Part shown: positions 35,743 to 43,704 of the stretch, in pieces
Layout of the letters: each line of letters begins with the position of its first letter
Position numbering within the stretch: the first letter of the stretch is position 1
DNA from: Marinibium conchae
GTDB taxonomy: Bacteria > Pseudomonadota > Gammaproteobacteria > Enterobacterales > Alteromonadaceae
Assembly: GCF_015595035.1 (NCBI RefSeq)
Contig: NZ_JADNRN010000003.1
Span: 620,001-684,000, forward strand
Direction: 5' to 3'
DNA length: 64,000 nt
Made by a program: the position numbers and the translations under genes
Notes under the pieces: generated by a model
What the model saw: only the letters and a program-made list of their open reading frames with translations
The model's database searches: none
What the model was told of the DNA's origin: nothing

Positions 35743-36022
35743 AGTCATCAAGGTTCTACAAACTCCAAGCTTTAAAAAAGCAGTAAAGAAACTACATAAG
35801 AATCAAAAAAACGACCTAGATAATGCAGTAAAGACGATTATCGAAACCCCGCTGGTTGGCGAACAGAAAAAAGGCGATCTTTATTTCTTGAGAGTTTATA
35901 AATTTAAAATGGTGAAACAACTCACTCTTCTCGGGTACAGCTATGAGGACAACGAGTTAGTTTTAGAGCTACTTGCGCTTGACTCACATGAAAACTTCTA
36001 TCGCGATGTTAAAAAAACCTGA
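35735..36022 (+). CDS. RelE/ParE-type toxin
   Basis: 95 residues from TTG 35735, overlapping the antitoxin end by 8 bp. TPSFKKAVKKLHKNQKNDLD, then GDLYFLRVYKF and VLELLALDSHENFYRDVK match the RelE/ParE superfamily. Target could be mRNA on the ribosome or gyrase; not decided by sequence. Confidence 0.8.
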   Translation: MAKVIKVLQTPSFKKAVKKLHKNQKNDLDNAVKTIIETPLVGEQKKGDLYFLRVYKFKMVKQLTLLGYSYEDNELVLELLALDSHENFYRDVKKT

Positions 36023-36131
36023 ATATAACACCCCGCATAACGGACAAATTTATGGGCGGAGGCTTTGAGCGAAGCGAAGGCCGCACGTAAACTTGTTCCA
36101 GCAACCGTAGAGTCAAAATACTAACGAAGAA
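36023..36131 (-). repeat. attC left half joined to a module C fragment
   Basis: R' ATATAAC and the left 86 bp of a class I attC (to 36108) run directly into AGTCAAAATACTAACGAAGA, a sequence from the end part of module C. The R'' side is deleted. Confidence 0.7.
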
Positions 36132-36161
36132 CCATTTAGTTTTCGACTCTAATTATAAAAG

Positions 36162-36254
36162 TCATGACAGTATAAAGAACAGAGGATAAACCATTAAAAA
36201 CCAAAGGCCGATAATTGGAATTGCCAATATCAAACCGATTATACGAGCAACCAT
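36162..36254 (-). CDS. 30-residue membrane protein
   Basis: Begins MVARIIGLILAIPIIGLWFL, essentially one membrane helix. Its ATG immediately follows the stop of the upstream gene (TAA-ATG), so translation is probably coupled. Confidence 0.5.
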   Translation of the reverse strand: MVARIIGLILAIPIIGLWFLMVYPLFFILS

Positions 36255-36473
36255 TTAGGTATTGGTTGAAATATTATAGTGCCTCATTATTAGCATTAAC
36301 AACGAAGTGGAGAATACCAAGCTAAATATTAGATATAAAAAGCCACTGACCATCGTAATTGTCGACTGATACTGTTCATTACATGATGCAAAAATTAAAA
36401 CAATGCCGAGCAGCAAAGTTATGACCTGTGAGTATTTTTCTTTGCTCCCGCAATGGGGACATTTAAAGCTCAT
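36255..36473 (-). CDS. zinc-ribbon membrane cassette protein
   Basis: 72 residues starting MSFKCPHCGSKEKYS (one CxxC knuckle), then two membrane segments (VITLLLGIVLIFASC, MVSGFLYLIFSLVFSTSLLM). Not recognised beyond this pattern. Confidence 0.6.
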   Translation of the reverse strand: MSFKCPHCGSKEKYSQVITLLLGIVLIFASCNEQYQSTITMVSGFLYLIFSLVFSTSLLMLIMRHYNISTNT

Positions 36474-36484
36474 GTTTCACCGTG

Positions 36485-36514
36485 TAGCTAAGGCCTCTTA
36501 ACGACTTGTTAGCC
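36485..36514 (-). repeat. very short attC (about 30 bp), R' mutated
   Basis: TAGCTAAGG in place of TAGCTAAC, then R'' GTTAGCC. Only the outer boxes remain. Confidence 0.45.
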
Positions 36515-37078
36515 CTTGTTAAGTCTATTTATAGGATTCATTTTAACGCCTAACTGTTCACCTATAAAAAATAAAAAAGCATATTCTTCAATTGTCGTTG
36601 GTGCTACATCTGTATAGCGAGAATATCGCCCATGAGGACCACAACACTCAACACCGTTAATGACCTGTAACAGAGTTACTTTAACCTTTACATTAGTTGA
36701 CTGCACTCCTGTCTGAGTGAGAAAGATTTGGAATTTACCTCTGGTTTTCGCTTTTTCCCCATTTACGATATAAAAATCCGACTTCCAAAAATTGGAGCTT
36801 ATAGTGTTAACATCAAATTGATATGTTTCTGAGTTAAATTTAGTAACCTTGGCAATGTAAATTCCATTATGAAAGCTACTCGATAAAGGGATCTTATTCT
36901 CAATTTGGTTTTGAATTGAAAATATACGCTCTAGTTTAGAAGACAAATTTTCCGCTGAGTACGGAAATGAAAATTCTGTCTTATTTACCACATTATTCGA
37001 CTGCGTACGAATTTTATAATTAGAAGTGCAAGATGCTAAACATAGAATAAAAATAAATAAACTTACGTATTTCAACAT
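36509..37078 (-). CDS. cassette lipoprotein, hypothetical
   Basis: 189 residues with lipoprotein signal FILCLASC. The C-terminal half has VNGVECCGPHGRYSRYTDVA. Not recognised. Stop lies in the neighbouring short attC. Confidence 0.65.
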   Translation of the reverse strand: MLKYVSLFIFILCLASCTSNYKIRTQSNNVVNKTEFSFPYSAENLSSKLERIFSIQNQIENKIPLSSSFHNGIYIAKVTKFNSETYQFDVNTISSNFWKSDFYIVNGEKAKTRGKFQIFLTQTGVQSTNVKVKVTLLQVINGVECCGPHGRYSRYTDVAPTTIEEYAFLFFIGEQLGVKMNPINRLNKG

Positions 37079-37091
37079 ACTTCCTTTAGAC

Positions 37092-37174
37092 GGCTAACGA
37101 TTCACTAACGGGCGAAAACGCAATGCGTTTTTGTCCTAGCGAGCAAAGCGAGTGAGTTTAGTGTCTTGTTATGC
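37092..37174 (-). repeat. attC site (83 bp)
   Basis: R' GGCTAAC, R'' GTTATGC. Inner GAAAACGCAATGCGTTTTTG stem and GCGAGCAAAGCGAG loop. Confidence 0.75.
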
Positions 37175-37558
37175 ATTCAGTTTCCCCGCACCTACTTTAA
37201 TATTCCCACAGATAACATCATAGATTTCATCGTAGAACATGATTTGGTAGTGCTTGCATTCAGATAAATGGGACTGATTGAATGAAGCTAGCCATCCTGA
37301 ACTTTTGACCTCAAAGATAGCTGCTTTACAATCACTTGTTGCCAGAATATTACCGTGTACCTCCACAGAAGACATACTATAAGCTTCAACTCTTTCGAGC
37401 GCTAGATGCTTTAAATTTTCTGGAGTATACTCATCATCTGGGTTGAAATATTCAAAACCAACGAGTACCACTCCATTTTCTTTCCAACGTACCCGATGAA
37501 GCTCTGGGCCTCTACCGTCATGATAGAAATCATTCTCCAAAATAGGGGGAGTACTCAT
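37169..37558 (-). CDS. hypothetical cassette protein
   Basis: 129 residues from ATG 37558 (MSTPPILEND); an open frame from 37579 lies in attC. Soluble, no signal peptide. NILATSDCKAAIFEV and ECKHYQIMFYDEI. Not recognised. Confidence 0.6.
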   Translation of the reverse strand: MSTPPILENDFYHDGRGPELHRVRWKENGVVLVGFEYFNPDDEYTPENLKHLALERVEAYSMSSVEVHGNILATSDCKAAIFEVKSSGWLASFNQSHLSECKHYQIMFYDEIYDVICGNIKVGAGKLNA

Positions 37559-37570
37559 AATCTTCCTGAT

Positions 37571-37636
37571 GCATAACACCGCGTTAAGCGGCGAAAATTG
37601 CTCTTTATTTTTGTCCGCTTTAATGCTTTGTTATAA
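37571..37636 (-). repeat. attC site, short class (66 bp)
   Basis: R' GCATAAC, R'' GTTATAA; GCGTTAAGCGGCG pairs with TCCGCTTTAATGC. Confidence 0.85.
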
Positions 37637-37642
37637 GCACGG

Positions 37643-38269
37643 TTACTCTTGTGCACAATATACCGATCTGGCCGTACCGTAACTAAAACAATAAGTGTTG
37701 TTACACGCGCCAAGAACATCATAGTATAAAGTTACTAATACGTTTGTACAAAGCCTGTCTATATGCTGGTTAGCGAGTCGAGCGGTCTCAATTCCATCGA
37801 TGTTTTCAAACAACATATTTTCGACAGTATCAAAATCCATAGACTTGATGTTATTTGAAAGTAAATCATCAATGCCAGCGACAATATCTTCTTTTTTGTC
37901 AGGGTTTACTCTGAGTGAAAAGTCTAAACCTGCGTAAAGTGGCTTTTTTAGCTTAATTGTCTCAAATTTTTTAAATTGATCTGGAAACTTCACCTTTATC
38001 AATTGCATTAAAGCGAGATATTCATCGTTTATTGGTTCGCAGTATATACTGCTATATACCTTTATAAATCTTGCTTTACGCGGCTTAGGCTCAAAACCAC
38101 AAAGCTGCTTACAAACAAGCTTACGGTCGTAGACATCACCTAATTTTTTATCGGAGAATTCATAAGCGAAAAACTGCTCAACAACATAATCTTGAGCACC
38201 CAAAACTTGGCAAATTCCATCTTCATTCACCAACCAGTCCCCCCGATTAAATTTATGCGTTCCTTCCAT
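37643..38269 (-). CDS. hypothetical cassette protein (208 aa)
   Basis: Soluble; N-terminal KFNRGDWLVNEDGICQVLG resembles the beta-barrel start of CarD-like proteins, but the match is short. Middle helical region DKKEDIVAGIDDLLSNN. Several cysteines near the end. No confident family. Confidence 0.6.
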   Translation of the reverse strand: MEGTHKFNRGDWLVNEDGICQVLGAQDYVVEQFFAYEFSDKKLGDVYDRKLVCKQLCGFEPKPRKARFIKVYSSIYCEPINDEYLALMQLIKVKFPDQFKKFETIKLKKPLYAGLDFSLRVNPDKKEDIVAGIDDLLSNNIKSMDFDTVENMLFENIDGIETARLANQHIDRLCTNVLVTLYYDVLGACNNTYCFSYGTARSVYCAQE

Positions 38270-38282
38270 AGCTTCCTAGTGC

Positions 38283-38348
38283 TTATAACACCAAATTAAG
38301 CGGCGTTGCCCGCTCTTGGCAATGTCCGCTTGAATTTTTTTGTTATGT
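38283..38348 (-). repeat. attC site, short class (66 bp)
   Basis: R' TTATAAC, R'' GTTATGT; same type as the site at 63639-63704. Confidence 0.85.
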
Positions 38349-38639
38349 GCGATACTGCCAAGATTCTGGATTTTGTCTGACATGAAATATTGCCGTAATC
38401 ACTATTGTGGAATCATCTACAATGTAAAATATTCTATAAGGAAACCGTCTGATAGCTATTCGCCTGAGCCCAGAGTATACAACCTTGAATGACATCGGGG
38501 TTCTTTGTATTTTAGCTAGGCTATTTTCAAAGCAGAGCAAAAAATCTTGGCCAAGTCCTTGACGAATCTGTTCATAATACTCAAAAGCGACGCGCAAATC
38601 ATTTTTAGATTCTTGGCGTAACCTTATTTCGAAAGTCAT
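38343..38639 (-). CDS. ParE/RelE-family toxin
   Basis: 98 residues. Starts FEIRLRQESKNDLRVAFEYY, with IRRFPYRIFYIVDDSTIVIT near the end, typical of ParE/RelE toxins paired with PF09720-type antitoxins. Overlaps the antitoxin gene by 4 bp (ATGA). Confidence 0.85.
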   Translation of the reverse strand: MTFEIRLRQESKNDLRVAFEYYEQIRQGLGQDFLLCFENSLAKIQRTPMSFKVVYSGLRRIAIRRFPYRIFYIVDDSTIVITAIFHVRQNPESWQYRT

Positions 38640-38836
38640 TTACTTAGGATATCAGTCTTTACTTGCTCCCAAGTTTCTCCATGGTCTTTGTCAAGATGAA
38701 AAGCCGTTAATCTTCTATCAAGTTCAGACTTCTGTTCAGCGGACAACTGAATTTCATCATGTTGATTTGAAACACTATCCCACAACGCTTCTGCTAGGAT
38801 GATTCGTTCAGATACAGACAAGTTTTCTATTTCCAT
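38636..38836 (-). CDS. addiction module antitoxin (PF09720-like)
   Basis: 66 residues: SVSERIILAEALWDSV and SAEQKSELDRRLTAFHLD, then HGETWEQVKTDI, the standard pattern of this small antitoxin family. Upstream partner of the toxin at 38343-38639. Confidence 0.85.
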   Translation of the reverse strand: MEIENLSVSERIILAEALWDSVSNQHDEIQLSAEQKSELDRRLTAFHLDKDHGETWEQVKTDILSK

Positions 38837-38914
38837 TTCAAGGCTCCATCAATTGATGTTGTCGAAATAATAGCACAAACGGCAAATGTCAGTCGACTGG
38901 ACAATGGTTTAGGC

Positions 38915-38980
38915 ACATAACACCACGTTAAGCGGCGAAAATCGCTCTTCATTTTTGTCCGCTTCAACGTTTTGTTAGAT
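38915..38980 (-). repeat. attC site, short class (66 bp)
   Basis: R' ACATAAC, R'' GTTAGAT; arms ACGTTAAGCGGCG and TCCGCTTCAACGT. Confidence 0.85.
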
Positions 38981-38981
38981 T

Positions 38982-39311
38982 TCATTGTTTGATACCATGC
39001 TCTCTAGCAACATCAGGATCGATCCATGAGGAAATAACATCTGTATCATTCAGTTCAGTTTCTTTCGGTTCAAAACACAAACTTTTGAACTCTGAAAAAG
39101 AACCGGAAATTAATGACTTTTCAGAAGTTTCATGATCCCAGAAGTAAACTTGACCGTGAATTTTTACAAAGTAGTTTCCACACTCATCTTCAGCCAATAC
39201 CTCCAAATTTTTAAGTTCATTAGGGAATGGTTTCAGAGCATTGCGGATTAAACCATAGGTTTTGCCGTCTACTCCATTAATCGCCTTTCCTATGCATTCC
39301 TCAATATCCAA
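38982..39311 (-). CDS. SMI1/KNR4 (SUKH)-like protein
   Basis: 109 residues. LEVLAEDECGNYFVKIHGQV and YFWDHETSEKSL match the SUKH core in which GNYF and WDHE are conserved. SUKH proteins often serve as immunity proteins against secreted toxins. No toxin is next to it. Confidence 0.7.
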   Translation of the reverse strand: MDIEECIGKAINGVDGKTYGLIRNALKPFPNELKNLEVLAEDECGNYFVKIHGQVYFWDHETSEKSLISGSFSEFKSLCFEPKETELNDTDVISSWIDPDVAREHGIKQ

Positions 39312-39324
39312 ATTCCCTCCAAAA

Positions 39325-39438
39325 ATCTAACACCCACATAAGGGGCAGTAACGTGTGGGCTAAAATTTGAGCGAAGCGACAGAGCTCACGCGTTACTGTC
39401 CCAGCGAGCCTGCGAGCGACTTAATGTGATTGTTAGCT
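39325..39438 (-). repeat. attC site (114 bp), diverged class I
   Basis: R' ATCTAAC, R'' GTTAGCT; centre GCAGTAACGTGTGGGC and ACGCGTTACTGTCCC. Unlike its neighbours to the right, the leader phase has a stop (CAG TAA) inside it. Confidence 0.8.
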
Positions 39439-39446
39439 GCCATCTA

Positions 39447-39710
39447 CTAGTAATGGTAACGACTCGAGATAACCGTAATTGCGGTATCGTCAACGGCATA
39501 TACCAAACGATTTGTGTCATCTATTCTGCGGGACCAGAAACCTGAAAGATTTTCTTTAAGAGGTTCCGGCTTTCCAATTCCATCAAATGGAGAACGCTTA
39601 ACATCCGAAATTAACTTATTGATACGTCTCAAGGTTTTCTTGTCTTGAGTCTGCCAATAAACGTAACTATTCCAAGCCTCATCAGTCCATGATAACAACC
39701 TGCTACTCAT
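39447..39710 (-). CDS. yoeB: YoeB/Txe-type mRNA interferase toxin
   Basis: 87 residues: LLSWTDEAWNSYVYWQTQDK, RINKLISDVKRSPFDGIGKP, LKENLSGFWSRRIDDTNRLV and the C-terminal SSRYHY, a full-length YoeB. It cleaves mRNA in the ribosome. Overlaps its antitoxin gene by 8 bp. Confidence 0.92.
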   Translation of the reverse strand: MSSRLLSWTDEAWNSYVYWQTQDKKTLRRINKLISDVKRSPFDGIGKPEPLKENLSGFWSRRIDDTNRLVYAVDDTAITVISSRYHY

Positions 39711-39957
39711 CAATAAGTTCTCGCTGGGTCGTTTTTGCCGCTTTAAACTGTGCTATTGAACGATTTAAGTGCTCAGCGTTCGCTGGTGAACGAAGTAGAT
39801 GAACGGTTTCCATAAGGCTGTTGTAGTAATCTAATGACATTACAACAGCATCTTCAGAGTCACGACGAGTGATTACTGTTGTATCTGCATCATTGATTAC
39901 ATTGTCCAAAACGGCTTTTAAACCATTTCGTGCTTCGGTAAAAGAAACAATTCTCAT
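39703..39957 (-). CDS. yefM: YefM/Phd-family antitoxin
   Basis: 84 residues from ATG 39957 (MRIVSFTEARNGLKAVLDNV), with TTVITRRDSEDAVVMSLDYY and a C-terminal toxin-binding helix. Binds YoeB and represses the operon. Confidence 0.9.
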   Translation of the reverse strand: MRIVSFTEARNGLKAVLDNVINDADTTVITRRDSEDAVVMSLDYYNSLMETVHLLRSPANAEHLNRSIAQFKAAKTTQRELIDE

Positions 39958-40044
39958 TTTGCACCCCACTTGTACATTATATGGGACAAGTTTAGGTCGA
40001 AAATAAGCACATGTAAAGGGTGCTGTGCATTACTGCGCCGTGGC

Positions 40045-40158
40045 AGCTAACACTCTACATAACGGGCAGATTTATGTGCGGCTGCTTTGAGCGAAGCGAA
40101 GGCCGTACGTAAATTTGTCCCAGCGACCGAAGGGAGTGAGTTAATGTATTTGTTAGCA
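40045..40158 (-). repeat. attC site, class I (114 bp), with module B
   Basis: R' AGCTAAC, R'' GTTAGCA. Module B at 40159-40358. Confidence 0.88.
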
Positions 40159-40382
40159 CACGTTGATGCCACTCGATGTTGATAGGACAAAACACACTCC
40201 TTTGCGATGTTTGAATTTTTGTTTTGATGTTGAAAAGATACGCGATTTGCTGTGAAACAACAACTGATGTTGACCAGCGGGAATCAAACATTATGCGCTC
40301 GCGAACCCGAAATAAAGTTTCTGACAGGAAGATGAGAGGGACTCTTGAAAGAAGGAGCTTGCACTCCAGTTTAATATATCGG

Positions 40383-40658
40383 TTACTCGCGATCCTTCTT
40401 TACTATCAGTTTTACAAAAGAAAAAGGTGCATTGCTAAATGCTGCAAAAAATACACTTAAAGAAACACTACCAGTTAGAGGGTAAGCCAAAAATGCAAGA
40501 AATAGTAAACCAGAAAAAGCAAGCGTCGCCTTAAATTTTGACTCGCTATCTGGAACTAATTGAACCATACAAATATTGCATACTGGGTATTTATGAAACG
40601 CCACTTTGAAGCGCGATAACCAGCTAATACCATCTTTACCGCAGCTTGGACAATTCAT
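40383..40658 (-). CDS. zinc-ribbon membrane cassette protein
   Basis: 91 residues from ATG 40658: MNCPSCGKDGISWL and a second pair VCNIC form a zinc ribbon, then two membrane segments (AFSGLLFLAFLAYPLTG, LSVFFAAFSNAPFSF). Similar layout to 59965-60276. Start in the attC flank (40682) rejected. Confidence 0.65.
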   Translation of the reverse strand: MNCPSCGKDGISWLSRFKVAFHKYPVCNICMVQLVPDSESKFKATLAFSGLLFLAFLAYPLTGSVSLSVFFAAFSNAPFSFVKLIVKKDRE

Positions 40659-40673
40659 TGAATACTCCGTGAC

Positions 40674-40739
40674 ACATAACACCGCGTTAAGCGGCGAAAA
40701 TCGCTTTTTATTTTTGTCCGTTTCAACGCTTTGTTAACT
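40674..40739 (-). repeat. attC site, short class (66 bp)
   Basis: R' ACATAAC, R'' GTTAACT; arms GCGTTAAGCGGCG and TCCGTTTCAACGC. Confidence 0.85.
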
Positions 40740-41108
40740 GCCACTTCCGCATTCCTTAGAGATTAAAGCAGCGGGTGTGTGTTTCATTACCTGCTGCCAG
40801 TCTCCGTTTTTTGAATAATTAACGACCACAGAATTAGGATGAACATTTATGTTCAATTCTGATGACCTATATAAATAGCCAGGAGCCAGAGATGCTGGAT
40901 TATTTTGCCACCCATCTTTATTTGCAGAGAACCAAGCTATCAATTCACTTGAAGTGCCAGAAACTGTTCCGTGACAAGTTTCAAAGTAATCAGGGAAACG
41001 CTCTACAAAATCGATATACTGTTCTCTATCATACCAAAGAACCAAAGCACTAATGATTATTAATGAGATAGTCAGTACAGCAACTAAAATTTTAAAAAAG
41101 ACATTCAT
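40734..41108 (-). CDS. membrane-anchored cassette protein
   Basis: 124 residues from ATG 41108 (MNVFFKILVAV). One membrane anchor (ILVAVLTISLIIISALVLW) and a soluble domain with two cysteines (FETCHGTVSG, KECGSGS). Stop in the R'' box. Not recognised. Confidence 0.6.
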   Translation of the reverse strand: MNVFFKILVAVLTISLIIISALVLWYDREQYIDFVERFPDYFETCHGTVSGTSSELIAWFSANKDGWQNNPASLAPGYLYRSSELNINVHPNSVVVNYSKNGDWQQVMKHTPAALISKECGSGS

Positions 41109-41120
41109 AGCTTTGAGGGC

Positions 41121-41186
41121 AGTTAACACTTGCTTAAGCGGTAAAAATCGCTTTTTATTTTTATCCGCTTCAAGCTTTTGTTATAC
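41121..41186 (-). repeat. attC site, short class (66 bp)
   Basis: R' AGTTAAC, R'' GTTATAC; arms TGCTTAAGCGGTA and TATCCGCTTCAAGC. Confidence 0.85.
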
Positions 41187-41191
41187 CGCAA

Positions 41192-41488
41192 TTACGCCAC
41201 CAAAGCCTTGTATGGTTCTACATTTAGCGCTGATTGATTCTGGCGAGCTATCCATAAATCATGAGCATTTTGCAGCTTCAACCAGTGGTCGGCAGACGGC
41301 TTGCCAAATACTAATTCAAGACGAACTGCCATTTCAGGTGAAATAGAAGCACGGCTATTCAACACTTTTGAGAGTGTTTTACGGCTGACGTCTAAGTGCG
41401 CTGCGACGTCAGTAATTGTTAATTCAAGAGGCTCTATCACAAGTTCTTTTAATATTTCACCTGGATGCGCCGGATTATAAATAGTCAT
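41192..41488 (-). CDS. higA: HigA-family antitoxin (HTH)
   Basis: 98 residues: [37 protein letters not shown] (helix-turn-helix) and [18 protein letters not shown]. Binds HigB and represses the operon. Its start overlaps the toxin stop by one base (TAATG). Confidence 0.92.
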   Translation of the reverse strand: MTIYNPAHPGEILKELVIEPLELTITDVAAHLDVSRKTLSKVLNSRASISPEMAVRLELVFGKPSADHWLKLQNAHDLWIARQNQSALNVEPYKALVA

Positions 41489-41766
41489 TAATGATAATCC
41501 TCATAGTTGACGAGTTCGACATCCTTACCAATAAAACGATAAGTTATACGCCAGTTACCACTTACTCTAACCGACCATATATCCTTCTTATCGCCTTTCA
41601 ATTTATGCATAAAAAGGCCTGGCAAATCCATATCATCAGGAATCTCAGCTTGGTCTAAATTTGACATAATTAACCTGAGTTTTTTCTCATGCTTTTTCTG
41701 AATACCGGCAGTGCTACCTTTTTGATAGAACTTTTGAAGACCTTTATGTAGGAAACTTTTTATCAT
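41488..41766 (-). CDS. higB: HigB-family toxin
   Basis: 92 residues: [59 protein letters not shown], a full HigB/RelE-like mRNA interferase. Toxin gene precedes antitoxin, as usual for higBA. Confidence 0.92.
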   Translation of the reverse strand: MIKSFLHKGLQKFYQKGSTAGIQKKHEKKLRLIMSNLDQAEIPDDMDLPGLFMHKLKGDKKDIWSVRVSGNWRITYRFIGKDVELVNYEDYH

Positions 41767-41809
41767 ACGCCAATGTAACCCAAGTGGTTACAATTGTCAA
41801 TCGATCGAG

Positions 41810-41923
41810 GTATAACACCCCGCATAACGGGCAGGTTTAAGTGCGGACGCTTTGAGCGAAGCGAAGGCCGCACTTAAAGTTGTCCCAGCGACCGAAGGGA
41901 GTGTGTTTATGCGATTGTTATGT
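41810..41923 (-). repeat. attC site, class I (114 bp), with module A
   Basis: R' GTATAAC, R'' GTTATGT. Module A at 41924-42112. The leader frame crosses and ends at 41797, about 30 bp before higB. Confidence 0.92.
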
Positions 41924-42130
41924 TGCCTGATATTTTTGAGGTGTTGATAAAACATTCCATGTTTCCTTGCGTTATCCATTTAGGTAAAACAATACTCGTT
42001 TTGCGGTGAGACAACAACTGATGCCGACCAGCGAGGACCAAACATTATGCGCTCGCGAACCCGAAATAAAGTTTCTAACAGAAAGATGAGAGTGACTCTT
42101 GAAAGAACGAGCTTTTGCCACAGTCTTTTG

Positions 42131-42469
42131 TTATTTAGATACACACGACACTTTACCAAAAACCGTAGCCTTAATAAGCTCACATTTTTGAATGCCATTT
42201 TCAATTTTCATTGCGTCTCCACAAGCGGTATTGCTTACAATAGGCTTACCATTATTGGGTTCAACTATTACCTTTTTTGTGCCGCAAAGTTCATTAGCTT
42301 TTTTATACCAGCTATCAAGTAACTCATTACCAATATCAGTTTGGCCTTTTGCCGTCATCAGAAATACTGTACCACTTTTATTAGCACTTACTGTGAATTC
42401 AACATCTTCATTTGAGAAACAACTCAAACTAAAGAAAGACATGATTAAGAATGCAAAACTTGATTTCAT
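42131..42469 (-). CDS. cassette lipoprotein, hypothetical
   Basis: 112 residues from ATG 42469 (MKSSFAFLIM), lipoprotein signal FFSLSC. Cysteines NELCGTKK, NTACGDAM, QKCELI, VSCVSK. Not recognised. Its ATG overlaps the stop of the attC-spanning leader frame (ATGA). Confidence 0.65.
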   Translation of the reverse strand: MKSSFAFLIMSFFSLSCFSNEDVEFTVSANKSGTVFLMTAKGQTDIGNELLDSWYKKANELCGTKKVIVEPNNGKPIVSNTACGDAMKIENGIQKCELIKATVFGKVSCVSK

Positions 42470-42683
42470 GCTGCTACATAACACCCTACATAACGAGCAA
42501 ATTTATGTGCGGCTGCTTTGAGCGAAGCGAAGGCCGCACTTAAATTTGTCCCAGCGACCGAAGGGAGTGCGTTGATGCGATTGTTATGTTGCCTCAGTAT
42601 ATTGCAGTGTTGATTAAACATTCCATGTTTCCTTGCGTTAACCATTTAGCTAAAACAATACTCGTTTTAGGCTGAGACAACAA
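42466..42683 (-). promoter_or_regulatory. expression relay: candidate promoter, SD and leader ORF through attC
   Basis: TTGTTG at 42678-42683, 17-bp spacer, TATTGT at 42655-42660. AAGGAA precedes ATG at 42621, opening a 51-codon frame through the attC. Its TGA overlaps the ATG of the next gene at 42469. Confidence 0.5.
42476..42589 (-). repeat. attC site, class I (114 bp), with module A
   Basis: R' ACATAAC, R'' GTTATGT. Module A at 42590-42778, followed by a second R''-like GTTAGGT at 42796-42802 next to the cassette gene. Confidence 0.92.
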
Positions 42684-42819
42684 CTTATGGTTAGTAGCGT
42701 AGACCAAACCTTATGCGCTCGCGAACCCGAAAATAAGTTTCTGACAGAAAGATGAGAGTACCTCTTGAAAGAACGAGCTTGCGCCATAGTCGTTTGTTAG
42801 GTGGCATCTGAAAACATCC

Positions 42820-43050
42820 TTATTTCTGCAACTCTCCCAGTACCTCGCCATTCTTTACAAGAACGAAACGAGTCGCTCTATTTTGGTCTTTGACGATTTC
42901 AACCATATCGCTTGGGTTCTGTCTTTTTAAGACTTCTACAAAACTCGAAGTGAATTTTTTTACCGAGTCAGGTGGGTTTGTTGCCCCTTTATCTTGCATG
43001 GACTTTCGTCTTTGATAAACAAATAAAAAGTGTTCTACTGAATTGGGCAT
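42820..43050 (-). CDS. small hypothetical cassette protein
   Basis: 76 residues from ATG 43050 (MPNSVEHFLFVYQRR). Helical, ends FVLVKNGEVLGELQK. Not recognised. Bounded by a 30-bp attC on the 5' side and by module A on the 3' side. Confidence 0.55.
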   Translation of the reverse strand: MPNSVEHFLFVYQRRKSMQDKGATNPPDSVKKFTSSFVEVLKRQNPSDMVEIVKDQNRATRFVLVKNGEVLGELQK

Positions 43051-43063
43051 AAATCTACCTGGC

Positions 43064-43093
43064 ACCTAACGTCCGATGAGCCGCTTGTTAGGG
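43064..43093 (-). repeat. very short attC (30 bp)
   Basis: R' ACCTAAC and R'' GTTAGGG are good cores but the arms are almost absent (GTCCGATGAGCCGCTT between). Confidence 0.6.
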
Positions 43094-43570
43094 CTTGAAT
43101 GAATTCTCATACTCTTCGATACTTCTCGTCAGTTCCTGATCAAGTGCCTTCTCGATCTTCAACGCTTGCTTCCACAACTCCGAAGTATTGTTTTCTGAAA
43201 TCATTCTATCGAAGACTGAAGCCAACTCAATTTTGAGCTTTACTCTTTCTTCTGAATCACCACCAGTAATCGTAGTATTGTTGTCAGGAGAATACATTAT
43301 TCTATATTTGTTAAAATTCTTGCGAGCCTCATCGAGCGAGTAACCACCATTAGGGCCACCTAAAACTTTTGAAGAGTCTTCATCGTCCTGACCATCATCT
43401 TCCCAATCACAGAGTTCGCAAATATCATAATTTCCGCGTGCCTCAAGTGTTGGGTAACCACAACAAGGACAGGTAACTCGATTCAGCTTTTTGAAAAAAG
43501 AACCAAGACCTAAATTTACACCTTTTGATACTTGTTCGAGTTTCTGTCTATTTTCGGATAATTCATTCAT
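43088..43570 (-). CDS. CPCC-family cysteine-rich protein
   Basis: 160 residues from ATG 43570 (MNELSENRQKLEQ); the longer frame from 43654 is attC read-through. VTCPCCGYPTLEARGNYDIC followed by ELCDWEDDGQDDED is the CPCC zinc-binding signature (PF14206), and GGPNGGYSLDEARKNF is typical. Members often appear among immunity and cassette proteins. GAGG lies upstream of the ATG. Confidence 0.85.
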   Translation of the reverse strand: MNELSENRQKLEQVSKGVNLGLGSFFKKLNRVTCPCCGYPTLEARGNYDICELCDWEDDGQDDEDSSKVLGGPNGGYSLDEARKNFNKYRIMYSPDNNTTITGGDSEERVKLKIELASVFDRMISENNTSELWKQALKIEKALDQELTRSIEEYENSFKP

Positions 43571-43590
43571 ATTCGATACCTCTAATGGAA

Positions 43591-43704
43591 CCCTAACACC
43601 CCGCATAACGGGCAGGTTTATGGGCGGACGCTTTGAGCGAAGCGAAGGCCGCACTTAAATTTGTCCCAGCGACCGAAGGGAGTGAGTTTATGCGTTTGTT
43701 ATAA
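43591..43704 (-). repeat. attC site, class I (114 bp), no module
   Basis: R' CCCTAAC, R'' GTTATAA; the cassette gene ends in R''. Sequence identical to the site at 47447-47560 inside the R' boundary. Confidence 0.92.
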
